From Linnemannia schmuckeri (Eukaryota > Mortierellomycota > Mortierellomycetes > Mortierellales > Mortierellaceae), in contig JANATG010000014.1 in the NCBI GenBank assembly GCA_029449235.1, positions 620,001 through 684,000 on the forward strand: DNA of 64,000 nt, in the 5' to 3' direction. A program made the position numbers and the translations under genes. The notes beneath the pieces were generated by a model, which worked only from the letters and a program-made list of their open reading frames with translations, was not told the origin of the DNA and did not search any database. Position 1 is the first letter of the stretch, and every line of letters starts with the position of its first letter. Below are positions 1 to 10,871 of the stretch, one piece after another.

Positions 1-140
1 GGAAAGAGAAACAGGTATCGGTATAGGATGGGCTGGCAGACCTTGAAGAGATGGCGGCAGGTTTGCATAAGCCGGGAGACATCGTCGACTCAGTTGAAGG
101 CAACTTGGATGATGACCAGGATGGAAACTAGTGCAGGCAT
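1..140 (-). pseudogene. F-box/LRR gene N-terminus, cut by window edge
   Basis: Read on the minus strand from an ATG at 140, this encodes a recognisable F-box-like start: MPALVSILVIIQVAFN, a stop, then VDDVSRLMQTCRHLF and QPILYRYLF. It matches the xxDLSRLMxTxxHLxxxCxPxLxR block that opens the intact family members in this window. One TGA interrupts it about 17 codons in, where neighbours carry a charged residue; CGA to TGA would explain it. The rest lies left of the window, so whether the gene is broken elsewhere cannot be seen. If the stop is a sequencing error, this is a normal 5' end of a minus-strand gene. Confidence 0.6.
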
Positions 141-789
141 GTGGAAGAAGTGGGTGGATGCGGTGGAGTGCGTTTTTTTTCTTTTTTTTGTTTTGGAGTA
201 GTATTTTTCTGTTTAGGGTGGAGTATGGGATAGAGGATGGGGAAGTATGTGTGAGAGAGAGTGGGGGTTGGTGATGAGGCGAACAAGAAAAAAAAGAAAA
301 CGAGAGAGAGAGAAAAGCGAGGAGAAGGTTTTTATGGGAGAGGGTATTTATGAGAGAGGGAAAGAGGGAAAGAAGGAAGAAGGTCCTTCACGTCATCAAA
401 AAGCTAAGGGCTTGTACGTAAGCAAAGCGGGCTCTCATGGTTCCGAGAGGGGTGTAAGGATTACCGGAATCAGGTATTCTTATACCCCCGTGCGAATTTC
501 AATCTTCATGCATAGGCCACACCCACGCGTACCTGACTGATTGAAAAGGTTAATTTTTTTTTTTTACTTTTCCTGAGCTTACAAAAAAGGAAAGCAATGT
601 TTCACGTAGGCACACTTTGAACAACAAAAGTGTCTGGTGTCCCTCTTAGATTTTCTTCACAACAACACTCTTTTAGGTTCATCATTCATACTCATAAACA
701 AAAGCATATGCTCAAATAACAAAATGCAGTGATGAAAGATAAGGGAGACGCAGAGGCATGGCGGGTTTAGTTCCGGGGGGTGCACAAAA
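141..789. other. Intergenic, low complexity
   Basis: No supported gene. It holds T-rich runs (about 172-190), a purine-rich GA/AAAGAAA stretch (about 284-385) and another T-run near 555. The T-rich part upstream of 140 resembles the pyrimidine-rich leaders seen before other genes here, so it may be the promoter of the minus-strand F-box fragment. Confidence 0.4.
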
Positions 790-1425
790 AAGTTTACAGC
801 GTCCAAATCAGCAAAAGTTCTCTCCGACCCATTCTGCCTCGATGCATCCTATTGTCGTCTCGCTATCATCGTCACCACTGCCGTCGAAGTGAGCTTCACG
901 ACCTTGTAGCTTCAACAGCCTCCTCCACAGATGCACGTAGCGTCGTAAACCTCCCGTCGTGTGGTTGCCACGACTGATCGAGGAAGGAAACGTAGCCTTC
1001 TTCTAGCCTCGAAAGAGAACGCAGTCGATATGCGGATCCTTGGTCCAACCCCGTAGGCTCATCTCTCTCAGATTCGTCAACGAAGCTGACTGCTAATAAA
1101 GTCTCTCAAAGGCGAGCGATTGATCGGTTACTCCAGGTCTTTCATCCTCCTCAACACCGTAATGCTTGCGCATGGCGATGGCGACATCCAGCATCTTCAA
1201 CCCTGTATACTCCCATGCCTCTACAGTTGCTTCAGCTAACGTCATTCAGGACTCCGCCTCGTCGCATCTTTAGTTGACAGCCAAGATCTTCAATACCGAG
1301 CAGTGAGTAAGCATTTGCCGGACATCACTACTCTCGACACACCCGTTCGACTCGAGTCGCACTGTACGGAGAGCTGTCGAGTGTCGAAGGAGCATCTCTT
1401 TCAACCGCCTCCTCTCCTTGTACAC
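790..1425 (-). pseudogene. Decayed F-box/LRR gene, C-terminal half only
   Basis: Minus-strand translation gives a run of family-typical segments. In order they are MLLRHSTALRTVRLE, VRQMLTHCSVLKILAVN, then a stop; VEAWEYTGLKMLDVAI; FERLY, a stop, QSASLTNLREMSLRG; and near the end ETTIGCIEAEWVGENF. These correspond to the HSxTLRxxxL, CxxLExL, KPWxxxxLxxL, FExLYRQxGxLxxLxxL and C-terminal EWIxxxW blocks of intact neighbours, in the same order. At least four in-frame stops and one or more frame changes separate them. No F-box region is recognisable upstream (1426-1560 on this strand). It is a dead relic of a minus-strand member. Confidence 0.6.
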
Positions 1426-1728
1426 TCTTTTTTCTACTCATCGGGTGAACTGTCATCGAAAAATTGATATCGGTGGTGACACATACATTTCTCTCAATTT
1501 CACATTACAATTTATGCACACAAACAAGCAAGCTACAGTGCATGGCATGATTTGTGTCCAAGCTTATCAGAAAAAGTTCTGTTTTTTTTTGGTGTGTACA
1601 ATATGGACACGTTATCCTCGCAAAAAGTCGTTCACACTCCTTTTTTTATTGCATGGGGATGGCGCTTCATTTTTTTCACACACATAATTCTTCGTTTCTC
1701 ACTCCCACGCCCTATCTTGTCCACAACC
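1426..1728 (+). promoter_or_regulatory. Upstream region of the 1729 F-box gene
   Basis: About 300 bases without a supported gene. It contains T-runs and ends in the pyrimidine-rich leader (TTTTTTCACACACATAATTC, then CT-rich) typical of the 5' ends in this window. No clear TATA box was found. Confidence 0.35.
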
Positions 1729-3537
1729 ATGAAGTCTGCTCAGTCTCCTTTCTTCAAGTTGCCCGAGCTCATCACCTTGTTGGCATCGTTTCTGACAAAA
1801 AGGGACCTCTCCAGACTCATGCGGACATCTCTACACCTCTATGCAACTTGTCTTCCATCCTTCTTTCGCGAGGTCGACTTTGTTTAGGAGCACAAAAAAT
1901 TCTGCAACAATAAGGACGGATTCTGCGCGGTGGTGAAAAACTCAGAGTATCTCCAGTTACTCAAGTTGAACCCAATGTCTGTAAAGGTGTACCACGCCTA
2001 CGCTTATCTAGTGGGGATATTGCAGGATACCAACAATATATCCACAGAAAACACAGTGGCATCCTTACATCGTCCTGCTCAACCGGGTTCGCGCAGCCGT
2101 CATTGCAGTAGTTTTGGCTCTATAATTCAACTCAGGTCTGTCCTTCAGCTCAGCCCTCGACTTGCAGAACTCTACCTTCACCGAATCAGAATCGAACAGG
2201 AGTCGTGGGCCTACCATTTGGCAAGGACAATATCGGGAATCACCACCCTTCAGACGTTGCGCCTTACGATCCTTTCAGCTAAAAACATCTCAGGAATCAT
2301 TGCGCCAACAATTTTCTTTGCCTGCCCACCGCTCATCAAGACGCTCTCAGTTGAGGTCCACAGCCTCCGCCTAGAAACATATCGCGCGATGACAAGTACC
2401 TCGCAGGAGGAACCACGCACACGACGAGAAGAACCCCTCTACCGCCCTACAGACTTCACCATGGCCGTCGAGCACCATTTCCATTTCTCGGATATTGTTG
2501 AAATGCTAGAACACTCTCCTGAGCTTGCATCGATGAACGCCCCACTGCTCGCGCCCATCGGCTCCATGGAGCACGCAGCGGCGACCATCCTCAACCTCTG
2601 TCCAAAACTCAGGAATCTATCTCTGCAGGTGTACTATGATGACCTCTCTGAGCAAGTCGCGTTTGTGATGTTGAACCTCATGCCCAAGGATACCCTTCAG
2701 TTTTTCAGCTACGTCATATATCGTGAAAGGAACAGCAACTCGCTGGTGGCGCCTCTCGGACGACATTTCGACTCGCTGAGAAGCATCAAGCTGATCAAGT
2801 GTGGTTGGATCCGTCCAGAGCAGGTACAGGCCGTCTTGTACAACTGTTCTGTCCTGGAGGTCTTTGTCATCACGGGAGCATGCGACCATGAGCTGTACAT
2901 CTCTGTTGGGGACCTTGTTGTGGAAAGGTGGGCGTCCACCAGATTTGTCGAGCTTACACTGACAGCTGATATTGAGACTATTGAGAACCCGCGGTACCAG
3001 ACGCGGAGGGACCTTACAGAGGAGGAGAAGAGGCAGGTGTTGCCGTTTGAAAAGCTGTATCGTCAACTTGGCTCGCTGACCACCCTAAGGGTTCTCTGTT
3101 TGAGTGTGCTGGTGAGTGCTGATGTTTTGGACATGGAGAAAAATCCGCTGGCATTTAGGGACTATACCTTCCCTGGACTGCTGGTGCTGGGCGATGATGA
3201 TAGGGATCATGAGGGTCAATGGGGATTTTTGCAGGAATTGGCAGGGCTCGGGAACTTGGAGGTTGTTCGAGGGTCGTTCAACACGGAAGCTTGGATGCCT
3301 TCAGGGTATGAGTTTGAGAAACGGGATGCGGAGTTTATTGCAGCCCATTGGCCCCGGCTGCGGTCGATCGAGTTTGTACTGCCGTCGCATTTTGTTGATA
3401 TTGAGGGGTACAACCTTGCGCCGCACCCGTATATTGTGTGGCTTCGTCGCCAGCTGCCGCAGGTCAAGATTGTTGTCGTTCACGATAGTACGACGAATGA
3501 ACTGGTGGACGAGATCAATGGGTTCGATTTTGATTGA
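1729..3537 (+). pseudogene. F-box/LRR protein gene with one in-frame TAG
   Basis: The frame starting at ATG 1729 runs to the stop at 3535-3537 (603 codons including the terminal stop) and is interrupted only by TAG at 1885-1887. Before the stop lies a standard F-box start (FFKLPELITLLASFLTKRDL, residues about 8-28). After it come the usual LRR-type body and the C-terminal blocks (FEKLYRQLGSLTTLRVLCL, then LxNLEVVRGSF, then FIAAHWPRLRSIEFVLP). Everything except codon 53 is intact, with family-like length. It could be a very young pseudogene, a sequencing error, or a stop-carrying allele. The two possible tiny introns around the TAG (15 or 33 nt) are too short to be credible. No ATG-initiated frame downstream would retain the F-box. 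Confidence 0.7.
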
Positions 3538-3754
3538 ATAAAAGCGAAATAAATATGGCCGGCTTCGCTTGCGGCCAATGAGGTTTACAAGTCATCGCCA
3601 CCACCCTCCCTTTTTAATAGTTTTTTGCCTATGGTCGCTGTTTGCTCCTTCTCCTTTGCCTCTTCCAAGAACAAACGAGCAAAACGCGACAATACATCTC
3701 TCTTTCTTTTTCTCTTTCTCAAACCAACACGGAAATCAACCCTCAGCAACAACC

Positions 3755-5670
3755 ATGGATTCACCTCTCGACATCCCCGAGCTGGCGGCAATCATTACCA
3801 CCGACTTCAAGCAGCGCAACATCGTCGCCCTCCTCCTGACCAACAACGAATGCACAGCCGCTGCATCTCACTACTGTTTCGCCATGTCGACCTCATTTAC
3901 GATACCAACGCCAACGAACGCAGCATCTTTGAGTCTGTCAAACATATACTGTCGCTGGCACAGAACATACACTGTCGCTGCGCTTGGGTGGCCCGATTTC
4001 GCTTACTACATCATCGCCGTTATGGCATATCTGGACACTCTCCCTCCGGCACTTGTGAAAGCATCAGCGGAAGCGTCGTCACTTTTTCGCCCGGACTGGT
4101 TCTGTGCACCCGACCCTCATGTTCTTCGATTAACCCTTATGGTACCAATGACATCCCTCACCAAGCTTGTCGTGCAATTGGAGCCTCTCGGAGATAACCA
4201 TACTTGCCCTTACGTTGTACCGAGCAGCCCTAACTCAAGTCTATTGGATGGCTCAGCTCAACCCCGGCCTCGTTGAGCTCTCCCTTACTGGTCACTTTGT
4301 CATCTACCACGATTCCGATATCCAACTTCTGTCCAGGGCCATCAATGGTTAGCGAGCCTGAAGCTTCTGCATATGCACATCTATTGTCACCGCAAAGATT
4401 ATTATAGCTTGGGAATTCCTCTCTTTTTCACCTACTCGTCCTCTGTCCAGACGTTCAATATCCTGGTCGAGTATCCTATCGATACCTACGACGAAGTATT
4501 AATTGCCCATATGAGGGCTTTCGAGCGAGATGTTCAAGAATGGACGCCTAGCGCCTAGTGTTGTTAACGAGGACGGGTCACAGGCGGCGCGTCGCAGGTA
4601 GAGTCCACTTCATGCGTTGAGGGATCTGTCGCTGTGGGAGCTCAAGAAGAGGAAAGGCGTTGAGCGAGTGCGGTATATTCCCCGACACTGTCTCAGCGTC
4701 ACAAAGTTCACCGTCCCCAACACGTATGGTGCAGAGAATCTGGGTGATTTTGCCAGAATTGTTGCAGAGGAATGTCCAAGAACACAAAGCTGGATTGCTT
4801 TCTTGATAGGGAGGCACACAGGATCAAGTGGCGTACATGATCGCGAAAGCCTTACCTGAACAACCACTCAAAGACGTCAGTTTCTTTACGTGTGCGGAAC
4901 ACTTGGCCGTGGACAAGGCGATGCTAGAGGGAGCACTACTTCAATATACGACAAATCTCTCTCGCCTCAAGATTAGAGGTGTCAACAACATTAAAAGCGA
5001 TGCGATCCAGGCAATTCTGGCGGGATGCGTTGCTTTGGAAGAGCTGTATATCGGGGGAGTGTCATTTCACCAGGCAGGCCAGTTCCTTTTTTTGGCCGAT
5101 GTTGTTGATAAACCCTCGGCTTGTGCGCGATTGAGGACGCTAGCGTTGTCTGTTACAACTCCCCCCCCCCCCCCCCACAGAGCTCGCCGATTATCTATAT
5201 TGCAGTCGAGACCCGCCGATTGTTCTTAACGACACAGAGGTGGAGGCTTTCCAGTCACTCGAGAAGCTGTATCGGCAGATTGGATTGTTGCAGAATCTGG
5301 AGGAGTTGACACTGCACGGGATATTGATTGCTACACATGGATGGGAGACAATTGAGTACTATTACAACATTGTTTCGTTTCCGAGTATGCTCAGTCTTGG
5401 CGATGCCGCACGCGGATGACCAGGCTATCTGCGATTGCTGGGCGGATTGGAAACTTAAAGAAACTTCTTGGATCTGTGTTTGCCAACAGGGACGAGACCC
5501 GTATCACGATGGGCTGGAAGGAGGCTTGTTGGATCGATGAGCATTGGTCTTAGCTGGAAGTGGCAGAGTTTTTTGGAGAAGGTGAGAAGGTTTATGAGCC
5601 TTTTATCTGGCTTCAGGAACAACGTGGGTTCAATCGTTCTGCACTCCAAGTTGAAGTCGTGCGACATTAA
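3755..5670 (+). pseudogene. F-box/LRR pseudogene with many frameshifts
   Basis: It begins with ATG at 3755 and an intact F-box start (LDIPELAAIITTDFKQRNIV). The family signal then jumps between frames. RHVDLIYDTNANER lies in frame 2, FRPDWFCAPDP back in frame 1, and YWMAQLNPGLVELSLTG in frame 3. LSRLKIRGVNNIKSDAIQAI and LEKLYRQIGLLQNLEELTL follow, and then YLRLLGGLET, KKLLGSV, MGWKEACWIDEHWS, a stop and LEVAEFFGEG. The end WLQEQRGFNR runs to a TAA at 5670. At least five frame changes and two in-frame stops are visible; one frame change coincides with a C16 tract. Length and order match a full-length member, so this is a whole gene that decayed in place, tandem to the 1729 gene. Confidence 0.75.
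5161..5176 (+). repeat. C16 homopolymer inside pseudogene
   Basis: Sixteen consecutive C residues lie in the former coding sequence of the 3755-5670 pseudogene. The protein signal leaves one frame here and resumes in another, so slippage in this run probably caused one of the frameshifts. Confidence 0.9.
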
Positions 5671-6402
5671 ATATTACCTTTTTATTTCATACTTGTAGTT
5701 ATACTGACTGATTGTGCGTGTTTGTGCTACGACATTCTGTCTAAACCTATTGCCTGGAGATCGACATAGAGAGAAGTAATGAGTAAAGGCTATCGTCCTT
5801 TGTTAGTAAAAAATAAACACCTTTATGTTGAAGAAAAGAAGGTCGATGGCATGTCTGAATCAACCTTACATAGTTGGCTGAATGCAGACTCACCGAAGGA
5901 CAACCAAGTCGAAAATTGTACCGAGGGCTATTGGTCTGTTCGTACCTATGACCAAAGAGCTGCGTACAGTTCACTCACGGAGAAATATGTTTTGTGTTCC
6001 AGGGCCTTGTGAGTGAGAGAAGATAGTGATGATGGCAATGACAACGGTGGATTCGATTTTGATACATATCTCAACAATTAGGTTTTTTCCTCTTTTCTAT
6101 TCTTTTATTTGCACCTGCCTCATAAAAATATCCTATGTAAAATAAAATAAAAAAAATCAAGACAGTTTAGTGGCGGCGCTGGTGTTCTTGCGAACACATT
6201 TCATCATCGTACGGCAGTCACGATGCCGCTTAGAAGGCGACTTCGCACTTGCGCACAAAAGGACAAAGACTGATCACTTTTTTTTTTCTCATTCTTTTGC
6301 ATTCCTTGCCTTTTCTTTTTATATTCTTTTTTTCCACTTACACCTCATTAAACACAAATAACACCAGACTGACAAATCGACTACCTCGGACACAAAAACG
6401 AA
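5671..6402. other. Intergenic, with promoter of the DUF2461 gene
   Basis: No supported gene. Short open frames near 5779-6012 have no family resemblance. A perfect short palindrome (GTGTTC, 4-base loop, GAACAC) sits at about 6181-6196. The last 150 bases are T-rich, with TTTTATATTC near 6316 and a CA-rich leader running to the ATG at 6403, which looks like the promoter and 5' UTR of that gene. Confidence 0.45.
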
Positions 6403-7860
6403 ATGGCACCTTCTAAGACACCCACACGAACATCGTCCCGTGTCACAGCTGCAGCATCCGCAGCCAACCAGAAGGCCTCAAAGTCTTCCATTGCAGCAAT
6501 GACCTCAGCCAAGAAGGGAAGCAAGACAGCACCCTCAACCGCTAAGAAGGCGTCAACAGTAGCAGCAGTGGGCAGCGGACGCAAGCGGACGAAGCAGGAG
6601 GACTCTGAAGATGATGAAGAGGACGAAGAAGAGGACGAAGAAGAAGAAGACGACGTAGCCGAGAGCGATAAAAACTACGGCGAAGATAGCGAGGAGTCAG
6701 AGGATGACGATGACGATAGTGACGACGACGATTTCCAGTCCTCGGACGATGTACGAACTCGCAAGAACGCTACGAGCAAGAACAAGGCATCGTCGTCCAA
6801 AAAGCAAACATCCACCAACCCCGCCAAAAAAGCCAAAATGTCCTCTGCAACAAGCTCCAAAAGCAGCAGCAAGAATAAAAACCACCCAAAACCAGAGCCA
6901 ACAAAGACATTCCAAGTCTCACCCCTCAAGATCCCCCGTCCCAAGGGTGGGCACCCAGTCGCAGACGCGATCCAGCCCGAGACGCTCGAGTTTCTTCGAG
7001 ACCTCAAACTCAACAACGACCGGGAGTACATGATGTTAAACCAGGAGCGATGTGATCAGGCTAAGGCTGATTTCTTGGATTTCATTCGAATGGTCAAGGA
7101 AGGGTTGCTGGAGGCTGATCCAGACGTTATGGATCAGGAGCCCAAGCAGTCTATGATGCGGATTCAGTAAGTTGCATATGGATGTTTCCTTTATGGTGTT
7201 GTCGTGAAAGTGGTAAGATGGAGGTTACTGAAGGGATGAGTTTATTTTGTATTGGTATTTGTTTTTAGTCGTGACATCCGGTTTTCGAACGATAAGACAC
7301 CCTACAAGGACCATTTCTCGTGCTTCTTTTCTAAAGGAGGCAAAAAGGTACATCCTTTCTCTCATCTTCACACATCCCTGTTATTACGTTAGCAGATGTT
7401 TGTATTCGCGCTGAACTAACATCCTGGCTTATCGTCTAATCTGGAAAAAAAAAAGTCAATTGCAGCAGGATATTACTTTGGGGTTGGATCAAACGGGGAA
7501 ACTTTTGTAGGATGCGGAGCATGGGACATTGGATCGGCAGCACTGACCAGGGTCCGACACGGAATCATCGACCACGCCGATCGCTTCAACGCCATCCTCG
7601 CCACCGACGCCATCAAAAAGATCACGGGAGGCAAGACGGGTATTGAAGCCCTTCGCGAGGGACACACACCACTCAAGACCGGACCCAAGGGGTTTGACAA
7701 AGATCACCCGATGATTGAGTTCTTGAAGAAGAAATCGTTCGCCGTTGGAAGGAAATTTGCGGATAAGCAGGTTGTTGAGGAGGGGTTTCTGGAGGAAGTT
7801 CTTTCGACGTTTGATGCATGTGTGGATCTTGTCCATATCCTGAACGACTGGATCGGTTAA
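6403..7860 (+). CDS. DUF2461 family protein, three exons
   Basis: Exons are 6403-7166, 7269-7347 and 7456-7860 (1248 nt, 415 aa). Introns start GTAAGT and GTACAT and end TTTTTAG and AAAAAG; phases join without a frame break. The C-terminal half is a DUF2461 domain (about residues 190-410): ETLEFLRDLKLNNDREYM, then IHRDIRFSNDKTPYKDHFSC across intron 1, then SIAAGYYFGVG and GCGAWDI after intron 2. The fold is conserved in bacteria, fungi and plants, but its biochemical role is not established. The N-terminal ~180 residues are Lys/Ser/Ala-rich with a long Asp/Glu block (about 65-110) and basic patches. This resembles nuclear proteins, so nuclear location is an inference. It is convergent with the F-box gene at 8038-10335. 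Confidence 0.85.
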
Positions 7861-8037
7861 GGAACTCCTACTCCTGCGAAGGAAATTATATGCTATTTGT
7901 TTTTTTAGCTTGTTTTTCCTTGCGTCCTTTGCTTCTTTACTTTGCGGACAAAATTAAAACAAACAACACTTAATCACAACACGCAAATTTTTTATTTTGC
8001 ATTTTTTTGTACATTGTTGCGCAAAAGGAGAACAGAG

Positions 8038-10335
8038 CTACTTGGAAACTGGCTTATCGGGTTTCTTGTCAGCAGCGAGCTTCAAGGAAGGTCGCTCCGT
8101 GAACAACCAAGTAATGTGTGGAGGCAAAGTGTACACTAATGCGGACTGGTACCCGGGCAGCAAGAACTCGGCCACCTTTAACATGGGCCAGTGTCTCGCC
8201 ATCCATCGGTAAGAGTCCAGTCGCATGGCCGACATCATCACAGGGAGATCCACCCGGACCGATCCGCGCAGCTCCCTCAGTTTTGTCAAGCCGCTCAACA
8301 GGTCCAAAAATCCAGGTATGATATTCTTATTCCTTGCTGGCAAGGAAGAAGATGAGGAAGAAGGCTTTGGTGTGAAAGGCATCAGTAACATGCCAGGGAA
8401 GGAAATGTCACTCCAGGTGGCACCAGACGGGACAGAACCCGGGTAGACCAAACAGGCCTTCAAGTCCAGCACCTGCAAGTGATGCAGCGCTCCAATTTGC
8501 TGATAGAACTTTCTGAGTGCTTCCCAGTTCGAGTCGCCCTGAGTGTGCCTCCAGTCATGGAACCAACCCGAAGTACCGCCTCTTCCCAATAAATTCGTGT
8601 ATGCAAACCAATCCAACATGACAGGAATCTCGAGATGCGAAAGGCGAAGGCAGACCCAGGGTTTGGCAACAGCGTGGGTCACGGCGAGAGAGATGTCTTG
8701 CAAGTACCGAATGTCGTCCAAGTTGTTCTTGTTGTTGCTGTCATCGCTATTTCCTCCCCCACGCACGACCAGCTTCTCGAGAACGCGACAGTTGCAGAGG
8801 AGATCCAGGATGGTGGTCGAATAGAGAGATTCCACAGCGTCAAAGGTGAGATCACGGAGAGTCTCCGAGTGCCGGAACAGCTTGGAGGTCAGACAGGTGT
8901 AAGGCCCCTCCTTGAAGAACGAGATGTTGAGTGATTCGAGAGTGTGTTGGTCCAGGATATCGATGACGCTTCCGGGAGCCTCATGGAACTCGTCGTATTT
9001 TCGGGGATAGTCGACCGTGATCCTCTTGAGTCTTAGGGGTTGATCCTTGATGATACTCAGCATCCTGTTGAGACTCAGGGGCCGCTGACCGACTGTGGGC
9101 AAGACTAATGATTCCAATGCAGGACAGTTCTCCAGAATCGGGCACAGCTCGTCCGTGTATCCTATCTCTGGTTTATCCGGCATCCGCAAACTCCTTAAGA
9201 GTGGCATCGGCATCCTTGGAATCTCAACCCCACCCGCCTCAGCAACAGCCGCCGAGAACGAAGAGCTCATCCAGTCCAGTGGTGCACACTTCTGAAAGTA
9301 CTCCTCCGTCAATGTATGATCATACCAGGGCGTCACCACCACCGGAACCGTCCGACTCGAAAACCCAACCTCAGCCTTCAGATGAAAGACCTCTAGAGTA
9401 TGGCTGCAATGAAACAGCAAAAACTCGCCCACAAGATCCTTGGTCTGATCCTGAGCCGTCATATCCGTCGAAAGCTCCAACGATCTCAGATGTACAAGTC
9501 CCGAAAGCGTCTGAGCCAGGATCCTCACCGGTTTATACGCTGTCAAGTCGATCCCGTCCAGTTTGACATGTGTCAGTCCCTTGTTGAAATATAAAACCCA
9601 GCACAGGATTATGGTTGTCATCAGTTTGGAGTAAGGATACCTTGAGGGGAGCGACCACCCCTCGCTAATACAGCGCATCTTGATGGCACACTCTAAACGA
9701 GTCAAGTTTGTCATGGGTGGGAAGAGCAATCCTGCATTGGCGGTGTAAATAGCAGGGACGGTAGATGTGCATTCAAAGGGCATGCTGATAGAGTTGGGAA
9801 TCAACCAGCTTGGTCGTTTTGAGACTGTCCCGTTGTGCAAGGTTGTCGTCGCCATCAGATTCTGCACAGTCGTCGTCAGATCCTGCAAAACTTCCTTCGA
9901 AGACACATCCATGAGGGGCACGCCAGGTTTCAGGTACTCCGCCACATCCAGAAGTACACAGAGTCCATAGTAATGGTGAACAATAAACGACGACCGACAG
10001 GAGAGCGACTGGATATACTTCTGATTCAGCGCAAACGCCCTAGTCGCGGGACGAGAGTCTAACAGACGGATGGTTTTGCTGTCAGGCTGGTCGACCGAAT
10101 TCCCGTCATCGAGTAGGTTGATGGTACGCCAGAAGAGGGTGTGGAAGGCTCGGTAGTGGGTCTTGTTGGTTGCTCGGAAGAGGGCAATATCTTGTGTTGT
10201 AAGAAAGTAGCCAAGGTGCAGGACTAGTTCGGGGATGGAGAAGAAGGTTGTTGCTGCGGTGGGGCGTGACCAAGTGGAATGGTGGGGGAAAGAGGAGTGG
10301 GGATCTGAGAAGGGTGGCATGGTTGTGAATGCCAA
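8038..10335 (-). CDS. F-box/LRR-like protein, 765 aa
   Basis: Single exon. F-box-like start at residues about 31-75 (FFSIPELVLHLGYFLTTQDI). An irregular LRR body follows, with visible repeats such as LTHVKLDGIDLTAYK, HLRSLELSTDMT and ALESLVLPTV. The C-terminal signature begins at about residue 680 (LSGLTKLRELRGSV) and continues through WMARHWPMLKVAEFLLPGY. A short poly-Ser insertion (about residue 658) precedes it. Family role: adaptor that docks on Skp1 through the F-box and presents substrate through the LRR surface. The start may be this ATG or the one five codons on. Its F-box and C-terminal block are closest in wording to the next gene (10872-12914), same strand, consistent with tandem duplication. 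Confidence 0.85.
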   Translation of the reverse strand: MAFTTMPPFSDPHSSFPHHSTWSRPTAATTFFSIPELVLHLGYFLTTQDIALFRATNKTHYRAFHTLFWRTINLLDDGNSVDQPDSKTIRLLDSRPATRAFALNQKYIQSLSCRSSFIVHHYYGLCVLLDVAEYLKPGVPLMDVSSKEVLQDLTTTVQNLMATTTLHNGTVSKRPSWLIPNSISMPFECTSTVPAIYTANAGLLFPPMTNLTRLECAIKMRCISEGWSLPSRYPYSKLMTTIILCWVLYFNKGLTHVKLDGIDLTAYKPVRILAQTLSGLVHLRSLELSTDMTAQDQTKDLVGEFLLFHCSHTLEVFHLKAEVGFSSRTVPVVVTPWYDHTLTEEYFQKCAPLDWMSSSFSAAVAEAGGVEIPRMPMPLLRSLRMPDKPEIGYTDELCPILENCPALESLVLPTVGQRPLSLNRMLSIIKDQPLRLKRITVDYPRKYDEFHEAPGSVIDILDQHTLESLNISFFKEGPYTCLTSKLFRHSETLRDLTFDAVESLYSTTILDLLCNCRVLEKLVVRGGGNSDDSNNKNNLDDIRYLQDISLAVTHAVAKPWVCLRLSHLEIPVMLDWFAYTNLLGRGGTSGWFHDWRHTQGDSNWEALRKFYQQIGALHHLQVLDLKACLVYPGSVPSGATWSDISFPGMLLMPFTPKPSSSSSSLPARNKNIIPGFLDLLSGLTKLRELRGSVRVDLPVMMSAMRLDSYRWMARHWPMLKVAEFLLPGYQSALVYTLPPHITWLFTERPSLKLAADKKPDKPVSK

Positions 10336-10871
10336 TGCAGAAGTAGCAATGGAAGGAGTGGTGAATGAGAAGTGTGTGAGTGGTGAACAGATAAAGAATA
10401 AGGTACAGAGAAGTAGGAGGAGTCGAAAAACGGCAAGATAAAGGAGCGGAGTAAAGGGGATGTGGTCTGTGAGAAGAAAGAAAACTCAAGGCGGCGTCTT
10501 TTTAATAAACACTCAATTCGACTTTTTGGAAAAGGATGACCACACACACAAAAGAGCAGAGATGCACATAGCACACACACACACGCACACGCTACTTTCT
10601 TACTTTCGGATGCAGTCGACGAATTAGAATCGATTTTAATAGTAGGGATCTTCGTGTCAGCAGGAACAGTGGATTCGGCAAAACCTCCGTTTTGTTCTCG
10701 GCTCCAGCTGAAGAACGTGATGTCCGCCACCAAATCTGCATGAAAACAAACACGGGGCACTCAAACCCGACTTTTGTGTCTCCTCTGCTACCAGCCTCGT
10801 AAACGTGGACGAGAAGGCGGGGTTATGACGTTCGCAGTGGGCGTACTGCACGACGACATTTATTATTTCCG
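10336..10871. other. Intergenic, upstream of the 8038-10335 gene
   Basis: No supported gene. On the minus strand this is CT-rich and contains a CA-dinucleotide run (about 10540-10590) and TTTTTAATAAACAC near 10500. It probably holds the promoter of the downstream minus-strand F-box gene and the 3' end of the next one. Confidence 0.4.

Noticed and set aside
1882..1914. A 33-nt in-frame intron removing the TAG in the 1729 gene
   Set aside because: The donor GTTTAG is poor and 33 nt is far below the 79-146 nt of the credible introns in this window.
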